Origin: Atopsyche davidsoni
Taxonomy: Eukaryota; Arthropoda; Insecta; Trichoptera; Hydrobiosidae
Reading direction: 5' to 3'
Length of the DNA stretch: 64,000 nucleotides
Assembly: GCA_022113835.1 (NCBI GenBank)
Contig: JAILWY010000004.1
Coordinates: 9,055,501-9,119,500, forward strand
The position numbers and the translations under genes are program-made. Position 1 is the stretch's first letter. Every line of letters begins with the position of its first letter. Of the stretch, positions 22,925-34,729 are shown piece after piece. The notes beneath the pieces are model-generated. The model searched no databases. It was not told the origin of the DNA and saw nothing but the letters and a program-made list of their open reading frames with translations.

Positions 22925-24240
22925 AAAAAACCATTTGTATTAACAAAACAACTTAATTATTTTATGTACCTTAAAGTTGTGTTTATATTTTAGCAATTAA
23001 CAAATCGTGAAATTGTGATGCTGTGTACTTAGGATCTGTAATAGGCCGTGACTCGCGCTTCCTTAGTAAACATTTTTATAATGAGTCAGTCCGCGTTACG
23101 TTAATTTACCGACAGCATAATTAGCAACACAATCCTGGTATATTACACTCGAGATCTTCAGACAGCTGTGGCTCTCCTCACAACTTATTACTTCTTGGGG
23201 TTAATTAAAATTTATACGCTATGTGAGCAATAATTTGTGGTTATTTACAGTCTTATGTTTATTAAAGTTATTCATGTCTAAACGTAAGCCATCAAATAAA
23301 CACGATAAATATCATTTCCTAAACTAATAAGTAGTACTTAAATTTAAAATAATCCGACTGTTAAAACAAAGAGATGAATTATGTTGAATTTCTGTTTCAA
23401 TTATAGTCAGAGAAAGACTTGAACATTAATTTATAAAATATATCAACATAAATAAATTATAAATGTGTATTTAGAATTTGTTATTTAAAAATTATAAAGG
23501 ACCTTTGAACTTTCAAATCAGAATATTTATTTATAGAAGAAAGCGTTTCTCTAGCTTTTCGTAGTTTATTTATTGTTATTAAAATTTATGGATTATTGAA
23601 TTTTAATATGTTTAGCTTGAAACTTAACAGAGGTATTTAATAAATTTGCGTGTCACACGTGAATGAATTTTTTTTTTTAAATAACAACATATTTTATTTA
23701 ATAAAATCTGCATGTAAAAATTATATTTGTCCTCCTTGCAAAATACATTAACTCTAGATATTTTACCAAAAATTGTTAAAATAATGAGTGCATCAAAAAT
23801 ACCGATGCTTGATTTTATGTTGCAACGCAGTTATTTGTACTATATAAGACCGTATATAAGAAAATATAACTGTTTCATATAAAAAAAATAACATCTTAAA
23901 ATATTGACATTAAAAATTCATGTCTTGCTAAAGACGATTAAATATAATATTTATAGTACATTTTATATGCTAGGTTTCTGGCGTTTTTTTAAGAAGAATC
24001 GGAAAATTTATCGTAAAACAGTTTAAATATAACTGTCATATACTAAATATGTCTACAGTTCAATAAAATACAAATTAAAAACTATGATAGTTTAAAAAAA
24101 TATCAAGCGAAGCAAAATATTCACACCTTCTCGACGGGGATCTCATCTAATACATTATTGAAATTCTATACTTGACGAAATTATATATATTGAGAGAATC
24201 GGAAAAGTGTCGGCCATATATTTGACTAATATAAAAATGT
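22925..24240. other. stg1: AT-rich intron, nothing recognised
   Basis: AT-rich throughout. A small GC rise at 23040-23200 contains GTTACGTTAATTTACC. No gene or repeat seen. Confidence 0.5.
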
Positions 24241-24256
24241 GAAAATTTATATATGT

Positions 24257-24259
<3 letters not shown>

Positions 24260-24342
<83 letters not shown>
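24260..24342. repeat. (TA)n microsatellite, about 41 units
   Basis: 83 bp of uninterrupted TA dinucleotides, abutting a GC-rich block on the right. Likely length-variable. Confidence 0.97.
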
Positions 24343-24344
<2 letters not shown>

Positions 24345-24346
<2 letters not shown>

Positions 24347-24660
24347 AAGCTATTAAGCTTAACCACCTCCTCAAAGTGCACACTTGCTAGAAGCGACTTT
24401 CTCCCTCGACTTTGTTCGGCATTATTTGCGTGTGTCGCAATTAATCGTCGGGGGTTGCTACATTGCGCCAAGGATGGCTCCGGCGAATCGTCCTTTTGCC
24501 CCGAATATCTATATCAGTTGTCTGAGCCGGCTGGCCTGGTTTTTTCCCCATTGACGTCATTCTCGTGAGCGATGAGAGGAGATAACTCGTTCCGGATCGA
24601 GGCGCTTCAGAGTGCGAACTGAGCCACACGATCTGCCGGCCGTAATTTTCAGATCTCAGA
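24345..24660. other. GC-rich intronic block
   Basis: The island begins immediately after the (TA)n tract and includes GTCGCAATTAATCGTCGG and CGATGAGAGGAGATAAC. Frames on both strands are open but unrecognised. Candidate regulatory element. Confidence 0.3.
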
Positions 24661-25619
24661 CTAGAGGGGGAAAATATGTTTTTAGCTTCGTAAATTGATG
24701 TATCAAATCTATGAATATCTTTTTTTATATATTAAATCACTTTGCAAAACTATCGTTCTTGTATAAATCATCATTTTTTACTACAGTTCCTTTGTTCGCA
24801 TTACAACAGATTTTATCAATTCGCCATTGGTGAATATCATGGATTCAATGTTTTACAATTGTATTAAATATATTGAATGCATTCAAAGAATAACGTATAT
24901 AATAAACAAAACACACATAGTTATTAATTTATCTCATACAGAATCGCTGTTTTTTTGGAAGTTATTTGCGATTTGGTTTGAGGGTTTCTACGTTCTAATC
25001 CCGGCTCTGTAAGATTTTTAGTTACAATTTTCACGTTGTTTTTTAATTATTGTTAAAAATATTACTATTAATATATATAAAACATTGTTATCTACGTGTT
25101 GGCAGTAACAACCCTCGCTTAGCGCAAGTATAAGCAGTATTTAGCGGAGATTGTATCTCGGCTCGCACTGCATATCAATATTCACATTAGAATTTCCCTC
25201 CGATTGAATACAAATAAGATCACGCCTCCGTATAAAGACTATCTTAATTAATTTCGCTTGTTTCTGTTATAAGTTTGACTATGTATGGCAGTTAAAAGCA
25301 AACAAAGATTCGAGATATTTGTTACGCAAAACTTAATTACATTTTAATAATTGTTACAAATTCTATATGCCAGAGCCTTCCTGATTTAACTATAAAATAA
25401 TTATTTAATTTTAAACTTATTTAAGTATTAACATCAGAGCTTTATGCGATATTTGGTGTTACATTGATAATCAAGGCCTACAAGTAAAAACTGAGTACGG
25501 TAACAAAGCAATTGAACGCATCCTGAAAATGTTGTTTATCATACATATAAAAAAAACGATACAGTTGTTAAAATACAACCATGATTTTGTAATTATAAAA
25601 CCATTACTGCTTAGAGTCA

Positions 25620-25990
25620 CATCAGAATTGTTTTCTGGGGAAGTTTTGCATGGCCAGAGTGCTCGCCTCGCGTCGCGAGTATCCTCCGAGGAGACGCGAG
25701 ATGTTATTCAAATTTAATCTTCAAAAAAATTATTTCTGGTGGGGTTGTATTTAAATGTCAAAAAATATTATTTAGCGGGACAAAGGCAGGCGTTGTTGCG
25801 AGATAGCGGCACGCAATTCCCCGCTTATCGCCGCCGGGTTCGGGATTTGTACCCAGATAAGGAGAATAAAATTACACTTACGAGCACAAAGAAAAACAAT
25901 AGCAGATCCGACTCCAAGGAGGAGATAAACAAGGCGGAGAGAGCTACGACCGCGCGGACGCGGCTTGTTGTCGGCGACACACACTTTCTT
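25620..25990. other. GC-rich intronic block
   Basis: Two GC-rich sub-blocks (25640-25705 and 25775-25985) with CCGCTTATCGCCGCCGGG and CGCGCGGACGCGGC. A plus frame (25739-26008) is basic and low-complexity; I regard it as incidental. Confidence 0.3.
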
Positions 25991-26600
25991 TTAATTTTTT
26001 TCTTTTAAAAATCGTGATAATATTTAAATTATTTAACAATACAACTAGCCGAAAATTTTAAACCAAAAAAAAAAAAAACACTCCAAGTACAAGAGTACTA
26101 TATTTGATCTTAACAAAACTAGCCTCAACAAAAACTTCGAGAGGGCACAATGCCTGAACTTGCAGATGTTAAATAATTTATATAAAAATTATTTTATTAA
26201 ACATGCATACAAAAGGTTTTACCAGTAAAATGAACGTCTTTCATTCTGGCTTAGCCATACTTTTCTGCACGAAGATTTCTTCAGGTGAAATCAACGAATA
26301 TTGATATTTTCTCCTCAAAATTTGATTATTAATACCAGAAACGTAGTTGTTCCAAAACATGACTGAAAAAATGTAAATCTAAAAATCAATATATTCACAT
26401 CTAATGTTAAGAAATTCATCTCATTAAAGTCTTATATACTATACAACTACTGAAATATTGGTGACGTGGTATTATATGAAACTGAAATGTTAAGGTTTTC
26501 TATGTTTTATATACAAACGTTACTTGTCATATCACTTTAAATATTTAATCTTGTAGAGGGACAAAGCATTTGATTGGTGAAGGTCTATTTTTTTATTAAT

Positions 26601-26809
26601 GATATGGGCAACTTTTTATACTTTCTTCACTTTGAGTTTATTATAGTTTTAGCATGACTAGTTTTGACCAACAGACTTGGTCATCATCAGATGCAGAACA
26701 AAACATTTTTGTTCTGCATCTGATAATGACCATGTCTGTTGGTCGAAACTAGTCATGCTAAAACTACAATAAACCCAAAGTGAAGAAAGTATAAAATGTT
26801 ACCCATATC
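26601..26809. mobile_element. near-perfect 103-bp-arm hairpin element
   Basis: Arms 26601-26703 and 26708-26809 are almost exact complements with only about 4 bp between them (GCAGAACAAAA against TTTGTTCTGC). Landmarks: AGCATGACTAGTTTTGACC and GGTCATCATCAGATGCAG. Same family as 45774-46011, including about 30 bp outside the left arm (AGAGGGACAAAGCATTTGAT). Confidence 0.88.
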
Positions 26810-26839
26810 TTTAAATGTTTATTTTTTATTCTAATTTCT

Positions 26840-27060
26840 CGGAACTGAGAACTTGTTCCGGAGTAGCGCTAATCTAAAGCGGCGTAGATGGCCGCCACCC
26901 TCAGCGCTCGGATATCTTTACGGAGGGAGGTTGATGAAGGCTGAAGTAATATTTTTTCAGTAGGCGAAGATAAAGAACACTCGAACTGCTCCGTCCCGTC
27001 TCCTCATGAAGTGGGGTGGTGATCTTTGCACCAATTCAAGCCCAGGGAACTCCAAGTCAC
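26840..27060. other. GC-rich intronic block
   Basis: It contains GCGGCGTAGATGGCCGCCACC and AGCGCTAATCTAAAGCGG. No exon support. Candidate regulatory element. Confidence 0.3.
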
Positions 27061-27579
27061 CTTTTTGTTTTAAATTTTCACAATTATCTCCAACTTCTCT
27101 TTTAATCTGTCGCAATCCACAGAATAATCGACATAAAGATCAAACTTTCTGTAATATATGAGATAAAAGTTTTTTTCAATTTACATACTTTTTACTCTCA
27201 GCCTTTTTTCTATTAAATCAAACAAATATATTTGATATGGCTCGGATTTCTCTACACGCAAGCGGAAATTAATCATTCAAATTCAAAATAACTATTTTTA
27301 AGGTTACTTTACTTAAAGGTTTTCTATTGCTTCTAGTATTAGTCAATAAATGGAAACAAATATTTTCATTCGTTCTTTTATATTCTTTTTATAAGTACGA
27401 ACGATTTTTATGTACTTTGACAATATAACATGTTTGTATATATATGTATAAAATATTTCAAGTATAACGAAAAAAGTTAGCACCTAAAAGCTGTCCTTTC
27501 CCCAAATTTTTCTCCGTGTTTTTTTTGTATCAAAAAAACACATGAAAATATCCCATAAAGAACAAAACAAAGAAACTTT

Positions 27580-27900
27580 GAGCTTGTAATCCTGGAGGAA
27601 GAATAAGCAACGCGCCAGAGCACCCGCAGGTCTGGTATTACAAATTTAATAAAACCCTCAATGCTCCGGGAACATCCATTTGCTTCGTTATTGGCGGTCC
27701 GGCCGGTCGCCGCCCGCCGGGACCCCACACGCGGATAAATTATTTTAACAGTGGCAGTAAACTTGTAATTGTTGGGTGTCGAGAACGGCCGCGTCTTATG
27801 TTTCTGTTTTTTTTTTTTTTTTTTTTTTTTACTTTGATGAACGGGCGATCCTCGCAATCTGGCGTAATAAAGCAGGTTTATACAGCCGCGTAGATGGGTA
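27580..27900. other. GC-rich intronic block with T23 tract
   Basis: The island holds TACAAATTTAATAAAACCC, CGTTATTGGCGGTCCGG and CGGATAAATTATTTTAAC, and ends near a run of about 23 T (27809-27831). A 126-codon minus frame (27477-27857) passes through it, but its Lys run comes from the poly-T and nothing in it looks like a domain. Confidence 0.3.
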
Positions 27901-29630
27901 AAAAGAAAACGTTAAGAACGCTTCGGCGGATCTGTCGTCCAAGAAACAATATTGTTTTTTTTATGTAAGCTCTTAATACTGGCTTTGTTAAACTTTTCCA
28001 CCATAATTATACACAATTAATATGTTCGTTTTTTTTAATTACAAAACCTTAAAAAACACTAAATATAAAACTTATTTCATGCTTTTACGTATTTTTTTAC
28101 TAACTGAGTAGCGTAAGTCAAATATATCACTTTATCTAATTTTAATTAAAAAATTATTAAAAAAATGTTAACACATATGAAGAAAAAAGAAGTACAATAA
28201 TTATTTTTTTACTCAATCCAGGGTGTATAAACTCTTCCGAACCATAAACCATTCTTTTCGCATTATTCTCGAGTCAATATCTAAAGCAATTCATCAATTC
28301 TGTCAAAGACCCCGCTATTAGGACGTCTCATAATACATTATTTACAACCACCCTTATGTATTATTTATATTTGTTTAGGATCTACTTTGATTCCGGCAGT
28401 CTGTCACAATAAAATGGCTTCCCTGACTCTGCCCATAATAAACATCCTCTCGATAAACTTAAATAAAAACTACTCGCACTGTAGATGTTAGGCTTTAGAT
28501 TTTTGTTGCTGTAAGGATTGTCAATATCACAACAGTAACTTTTAACTACAGTAGTTAAATATTTGTCAGACTATTTAATCTTTAAGTCAAGATTTCTTCG
28601 AGTCTTTGATTTTTGTCTCGTTAATCCCATACGCCTTTTATATCACATTTGTTTTTTTTATCAAATATAAAACAATTCACGATCCACTGTATTAAGATTA
28701 AATAAAAATGCTACAACTACTTCATGTTATACAAAATTAAATAATAAATAAGTATATTTTACATGATTTTAAATTTATTTTGATTGTAAGGATTATGCTC
28801 CAAGTTACTTATTCTACTGAATTATTATTCTCGTTCAAAGAAACACTCGCTTCATATAAACTCGTTGTGAATTTAAAAACTTTTTTTATAAGATCATTAA
28901 GTCGTAATCCTCTATAGATCATTGTCAGATATATAACCAGCATCAAAAGGCTCTAATTCATGTCTACTGTCAGATTAAGCCGGGCACAATTTTGAATAAA
29001 GTCGTACGTCAGTCTTCTGTGGGGAGTAATTGAAATTCAGACGACAGATTATAATGAAGCGACTCGCAAAGACTGCGGTCCTACTCGGAGCCTTCAGTCA
29101 TCGAAAGATATATCTTAAGCCCAAGAATTACGGTTAAAAGTCCAATTTGTATTTTTTAGGGAATAATAAATATTTCCTGACGACCTTAATATAAAAGTTG
29201 TGTAATATTTTGTAAAGCAAGTCTCCCAATACTAAATACATTACAGTCGGTAGGCTGTTCGACGTTTCTGATCGATGGGTGGATATTTCTCGTTTGCTTT
29301 ACTTTCCACTCCATTTATTTTAGTATGGCCTAATATATATTTTGACAACCATTGAATTTTACGTATCCTTGAAGAAATTTATTCTACTATATAAGTTCTG
29401 TTATACCACACTTGAGCTCGCTAAGTTTGTTCATTTTAACGTAGCGGATAAAAAAAAAATATTTCATATATTTTTATATTAACTGAATCCACATTTATCA
29501 CCCATAAATATTTATTCCGAATACAATATATTTACTCATGTAAAAAATCAACGAGTTATTTTTCAATATTATCAATTTTGCGACATAAAATACTGGGTGC
29601 TTTTTACATTTATACTTCTACAGATAATAG
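27900..29630. other. stg1: AT-rich intron, nothing recognised
   Basis: AT-rich sequence with no repeat, RNA or coding signal I can support. Confidence 0.5.
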
Positions 29631-29636
29631 TATGTC

Positions 29637-29954
29637 TTACGGGTGATAGTATGAAATGAGTCCCTTGTGTAATTTCACGCGCACCCTTCTCACAAAATAC
29701 CGCTTTTTTAAAACCCCAAAAGCTAGATCACCAAAAAGGTGAATTGAGAACATGCTGAAACTTTTGTGGAACTTAATGGGCTTTTCCCTGCCACAGGGAG
29801 GAGTGATACTCACAGATCGTGTGGAATCTGAAAATCCATGCTTGCGCGTATACTTTCTGGGTGCCGTACAAATTAAATAATACTTTCTTTCTTGTGCAAT
29901 TTGAGCAGAACGTATCTTATTAGAGAAAGGGCGCACATTATCCATACTAAGCAT
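29637..29954 (-). other. unassigned 105-codon open frame
   Basis: Starts MLSMDNVRPFSNKIRSAQIA on the minus strand and ends in ISYYHP. It is basic, has moderate GC (about 41%), and shows no signal peptide, membrane segment or known motif. It lies inside the stg1 intron on the same strand, without clear splice partners. It could be a small nested gene, a relic or chance. Confidence 0.2.
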
Positions 29955-29984
29955 TCATAATGCACACAGGGGTGTCGTCCAATC

Positions 29985-30105
29985 GCCTTTGTGGCGCTTA
30001 TCTTAACGGCTCTCGCCCTGCTACACGCGACCACCCGCGCCCGTCACCCGTCACCCGCGCCCGCCAAGACTACCCGCCAAGACTACCCGCCTACTTTCAC
30101 CGTTT
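29985..30105 (+). repeat. short GC-rich tandem duplications
   Basis: GTCACCC and CGCGCCCG units repeat near 30035-30060. The 14-bp unit CGCCAAGACTACCC occurs twice in tandem (about 30062-30090). They abut the satellite array. Confidence 0.75.
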
Positions 30106-30106
30106 C

Positions 30107-31715
30107 GCCTCAGAGATATAAATTTAATATTATTGTGGGAGCTCAGAATCTCTGGCAAACACACTGGACCAGCTCCACGCCGTGCCTCCTCAATCGAAAG
30201 CGAAAATCTTTGATCCATACGAAGCGATCCGTCGTCGACATCAATTATCTTTACGAACTTTAAAAGTCAAAAAAATATTTAATTAAATATGGTATTGTTA
30301 CGTTTTTCACCTTTACACATCGGGGATATAAATTTAATATTATTGTGGGAGCTCAGAATCTCTGGCAAACATACTGGACCAGCTCCACGCCGTGCCTCCT
30401 CAATCGAAAGCGAAAAACTTTGATCCATACGAAGCGATCCGTCGTCGACATCAATTATCTTTACGAACTTTAAAAGTCAAAAAAATATTTAATTAAAAAT
30501 GGTATTATTACGTTTTTCACCTTTACACATCGGGGATATAAATTTAATATTATTGTGGGAGCACAGAATCTCTGGCAAACACACTGGGCCAGCCCCACGC
30601 CGAGTCTCCTCAATCGAAAGGAAAAAACTTTGATCCATACGAAGCGATCCGTCGTCGACATCAATTATCTTTACGAACTTTAAAAGTCAAAAAATATTTA
30701 AATAATAATGATATTGTTACGTTTTTCACCTTTACGCATCGGGGATATAAATTTAATATTATTGTGGGAGCTCAGAATCTCTGGCAAACACACTGGACCA
30801 GCTCCACGCCGTGCCTCCTCAATCGAAAGCGAAAAACTTTGATCCATACGAAGCGATCCGTCGTCGACATCAATTATCTTTACGAACTTTAAAGGTCAAA
30901 AAAATATTTAAATAAAAATGATATTGTTACTTTTTTCACCTTTACGCATCGGGCATATAAATTTAATATTATTGTGGAAGCACAGAATTTCTGGCAAACA
31001 CACTGGGCCAACTCCACGCCGAGTCTCCTCAATCGAAAGGGAAAAACTTTGATCCATACGAAGCGATCCGTCGTCGACATCAATTATCTTTACGAACTTT
31101 AAAAGTCAAAAAAATATTTCATTAAAAATGGTATTGTTACGTTTTTCACCTTTACACATCGGGGATATAAATTTAATATTATTGTGGGAGCTCAGAATCT
31201 CTGGCAAACACACTGGGCCAGCCCCACGCCGAGTCTCCTCAATCGAAAGCGAAAAACTTTGATCCGTACGAAGCGATCCGTCGTCGACATCAATTATCTT
31301 TACGAACTTTAAAAGTCAAAAAAATATTTAAATAATAATGGTATTGTTACGTTTTTCACCTTTACGCATCGGGGATATAAATTTAATATTATTGTGGGAG
31401 CTCAGAATCTCTGGCAAACACACTGGACCAGCTCCACGCCGTGCCTCCTCAATCGAAAGCGAAAAACTTTGATCCATACGAAGCGATCCGTCGTCGACAT
31501 CAATTATCTTTACGAACTTTAAAAGTCAAAAAAATATTTAAATAAAAATGGTATTGTTACGTTTTTCACCTTTACGCATCGGGGGTATAAATTTAATATT
31601 ATTGTGCGAGCTCAGAATTTCTGGCAAACACACTGGGCCAGCTATACGCTGTGTCTTTTAACTCGAAAGCGAATAATCATGATCCATTCGAAGCGATCCA
31701 TGATTGACATTATAC
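30107..31715. repeat. 210-bp satellite array, about 7.6 monomers
   Basis: Monomer starts (GGGATATAAATTTAATATTA) recur at about 30321, 30531, 30740, 30950, 31160, 31370 and 31580, a 209-210 bp period. The first unit starts at 30107. Identity is high except in the last unit, which diverges after 31640. Two variants are visible: A (CTCAGAATCTC, GGACCAGCTCC, CGTGCC) and B (CACAGAATCTC, GGGCCAGCCCC, CGAGTC). They run A A B A B B-like A, then the divergent unit, hinting at a dimeric higher-order repeat. Confidence 0.97.
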
Positions 31716-31719
31716 AAGT

Positions 31720-33245
31720 AAATTTTCATATGACTTAAGAATTTATTTAATATTTATATCTTAGTCAAAGACATTGTATCAACATAGATATATAAAGCGG
31801 AAAAATATATATATATATACTGGTTGTCGGTAATATAGATAAACCTGCAAATTGATCTTGACTGAGCTCAACCAAATACTACAATATTGTAATTTTATTA
31901 AAAGTTACGTTATCCCATAGGAATCTCATGTTTCATTCAACGACTTCAGAACGAATAATATTCTATGAAGGTGAAACAAACAATAACTATAATATTGAAG
32001 TTCACCTGTTCGGACAGAGATCAAATCTACCAGTTATCGACAGTCTTAGACGTAATAACTTAGATATTATTACTGAACTAACTTATAATAAATAACAAAC
32101 CAGACATCAACTTAAGTGATAAGTAACTTGCAGAGTTTGTAATTTATCAGCGTACGACTGGATAAACTTAATGACTACAAATTGATAAGAAATCGATCGA
32201 ATCGTTCCAGCGGCGATAAACTAAATATCCAAGTGTATAAAACAATTACTTCACATAAGACATGCTTGAAAAAACCAATACACACGCCTGTCATCTATAA
32301 ATTAATTTGTATTTTAAATAAACTTTTCAAGGCTACATCGAGCAAAGTTGACCAAAGTTCATTACATACATTTGGAATAGATTGTTATGTGTTTCTAATT
32401 AAAATAATCTCCGATCGCCACGAAATAAGCAAATTTTCCAGCATAAATAAGTAATATTTATCTGTGAAGACACACTACGAATAAAATATATATTGCGTAT
32501 ATTATTTCCAACGTTTAAATATCATGAACACACAGGTATAATACCAAAGTGATCTAAAGATACCGGTTAAACGGATAAACGGTTGACCGTGAACTGATAA
32601 CGAAATATAAAATACCAAAGTGATTTAAAGAATATAACAAAAGGATATTGTATATAAGAAGATAACAAATGATTTTTTTTTTATGTTACCCTTAATTTTG
32701 TAACTTTGAGACTTTAAACACTTAACATAACCCATCCTGATGCGTGCGTGTCTTGTGTAAACTACCTGTCGTTAACTTGGCCGGCCCGAGCCGAGCGGAT
32801 AATGTCCTTACATACTTACAAGTATATCATTATAACCATAAAGATATAATTTATCGTTACCTTAAAATTATACCATAATGGTGTAAAAGCACTTTGAATA
32901 CTATACGTCCAGATAAATGTAAAATTTTCATTTAATTAAATTATCCACTATATTTTTACACAACTCTTTTTAAGATAAAAATTTGAATTTTTTACTCACA
33001 AAAATATATTTTTTAATAAATATATTTATAATCACAGTTTTGCATGGAACGTATATTCTGAATATCAAAATAAACGTATATTTATTCACCTTTTCAATCG
33101 AGAGTCTAACTGCATCAGAATCACATCACCGAGAGTTTGGTCAACTGCAAAATGACTAAAAATGAACTCATAGCTGAAAAGCAGCTTATATTCAACTGCC
33201 GCTGATAAAAAATAACGCGTTTCAAAAAAGCAGCACCCCGTAGAT
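31720..33245. other. stg1: AT-rich intron, nothing recognised
   Basis: AT-rich, with short patches of repeated wording (CCAAAGTGATCTAAAGA near 32545 and CCAAAGTGATTTAAAGA near 32615). A 90-codon plus frame at 32182-32454 has no recognisable product. Confidence 0.45.
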
Positions 33246-33257
33246 TATCGTATAGAA

Positions 33258-33709
33258 CAGTGCTTCTCAAAGTGGTGCCTACGGACGCCAGGGGGTCCCT
33301 GGGATCATTCAGGGGGTCCTTAGAAAATTAAAATCGATTTGGGGTCCCTGAACAACGTCAGGGGGTCCGCGCAAGGTTTAATATAAAATAAAAAAATTGT
33401 GACACATTTTTACTAATATGGAAGTGAAAATAAATAACAATGAATACATTATTAGCGAACTTTACGTCCTAAGTAAAATATAAATATAGACAGGTGAGTC
33501 AGGTAGGTTAATACAGGAACGCAATAGAGTCGATACTTGCACCAACTAGACTATAGTATGAATATGTGTAGTTTTTCACCCAGGGTCCGTAGGTAAGTTT
33601 TGACTATGAAAGAGGGTCCGTGGGCACGTTTTGACTATGAAAAGGGGTCCGTGGGCAAGTTTTGACTATGAAAAGGGGTCCGTGGGCCAAAAGAGTTTGA
33701 GAGCCACTG
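33258..33709. mobile_element. non-autonomous hAT element with perfect TSD and internal minisatellite
   Basis: 452 bp flanked by GTATAGAA on both sides (33250-33257, 33710-33717). Termini CAGTGCTTCTCAAAGTGG and, reversed, CAGTGGCTCTCAAACTCTTT are hAT-type. A 31-bp unit (GGGTCCGTGGGCAAGTTTTG plus ACTATGAAAAG) repeats about 3.5 times at 33583-33690 next to the right end. Such subterminal repeats often bind transposase. No coding region. Confidence 0.95.
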
Positions 33710-33784
33710 GTATAGAAAGTGATCAGTGAGAAGTCGCCGACACAGAAAATAATCACACCATGAAGTATCAGAAAAAAAAACATA

Positions 33785-34240
33785 ATCAAGACCATGAAAA
33801 CCCATCGAATCCACGCAGGCCATATCGGGGGTGAATACGAGATCCGCCCTGAGGCAGGCGAGGCACTTCCGGCCGCGGCGGGACGCAGCTATGGCGGGGC
33901 GATAATTTACACTTATTATTTTTTCGTGCTTTCATTCCGGCCGGCGGAGCGCCTACACTTGCGGCGGACACTCGCTACGTATAAATTAATGTTCGCCATA
34001 ATTCACGGGCCTGAACGCAGCCGACCGTGGCCCATTACTTGTGTACCCTTGTAGAAATGTCGCTGTAATGGCCAGATCGATATCAACGTCATCGGTCCGC
34101 AGCTGGACCGAGGCCTCCGCGTATTTTCTTCCGAGTTTTTCCCCGCGAGATTGCGCGAGAGCCACCGACGCTGATGTGACCCAAACATCCAAACGTTTCC
34201 CGAACATTCTTCTCTTTATCAAAAACATAGACGGGTTACT
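33785..34240. other. GC-rich block upstream of stg1 acceptor side
   Basis: A 450-bp GC-rich island with GGCGGGGCGATAATTTACAC, GTATAAATTAATGTTCGCC and CATAATTCACGGGCC. Long overlapping frames on both strands (33794-34054 plus, 33986-34249 minus) look compositional. Strong candidate for a conserved regulatory element close to the 34.7-kb exon. Confidence 0.35.
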
Positions 34241-34379
34241 AAAACTCATATAAAATTATGACCTTAAACTTATTTTTATCATTTAAATAAATCTAAGCAA
34301 GAATATAATATAATAGAGCTTTGTAATATTGAATAATTTTCTGCTGATATTTATCGATCTCATGTCTTACGCATAAGAC

Positions 34380-34660
34380 TTGAAAAATGTACGAGATGCA
34401 GGTTAATTGGCAGTCGAATAGAACTCGACTCTCTCGCCTGCACTAGCCAATTCTCACGCAACAGCCCTTTCTGCTATAATTATTCTGGTTTCTGCTTAAT
34501 AACATATTAATTACGCGATAAATCAGATGTACAAGGTGTGAGTAAATTAGCAGTTGAACCGTACAGAGAGCCAAAAACGAATTAAAATATGCCGTGTCAT
34601 TTTCACGCGGCAGCCTTTACGGCTTCTTTTCTAGAATCATTATAGTTTCCACGTGATGCA
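34380..34660. repeat. diverged tandem duplication beside stg1 exon
   Basis: 34387-34490 and 34530-34655 align in order: GTACGAGATG / GTACAAGGTG, TTAATTGGCAGTCGAA / TAAATTAGCAGTTGAA, TCTCACGCAACAGCC / TTTCACGCGGCAGCC, and ATAATTATTCTGGTTTC / GAATCATTATAGTTTC. The copies lie just 3' of the exon in gene orientation and may be an old intronic duplication. Confidence 0.5.
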
Positions 34661-34729
34661 GATATGCATGAGGAACAAGTATATAAGTGGTCGAACACAC
34701 GTGGCCCAGGATCAGGCTGTAGCACGTAC

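Larger units (their letters stand above)
592..34729 (-). other. stg1: stg1 intron, 34.1 kb
   Basis: This is a phase-1 intron on the minus strand: donor GTACGT at 34729 downward, acceptor TTTCAG ending at 592. It contains no exon I can support. It holds most of the repeats, the 210-bp satellite and many GC-rich blocks listed separately. Its size is inferred from phase-compatible exons whose joined peptide runs continuously through TM3. Confidence 0.85.

Noticed and set aside
24147..24471. Minus frames rich in Ile-Tyr repeats
   Set aside because: They are translations of the (TA)n microsatellite.
27477..27857. 126-codon minus frame with a Lys run
   Set aside because: Lys run comes from a poly-T tract, and the remainder is compositional in a GC-rich block.
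30107..31715. CRISPR array
   Set aside because: 210-bp head-to-tail monomers without repeat-spacer pattern, in an insect genome: a satellite.
30107..31715. CENP-B-like box in the satellite
   Set aside because: CTTCGTATGGATC lacks the required A and CGGG positions.
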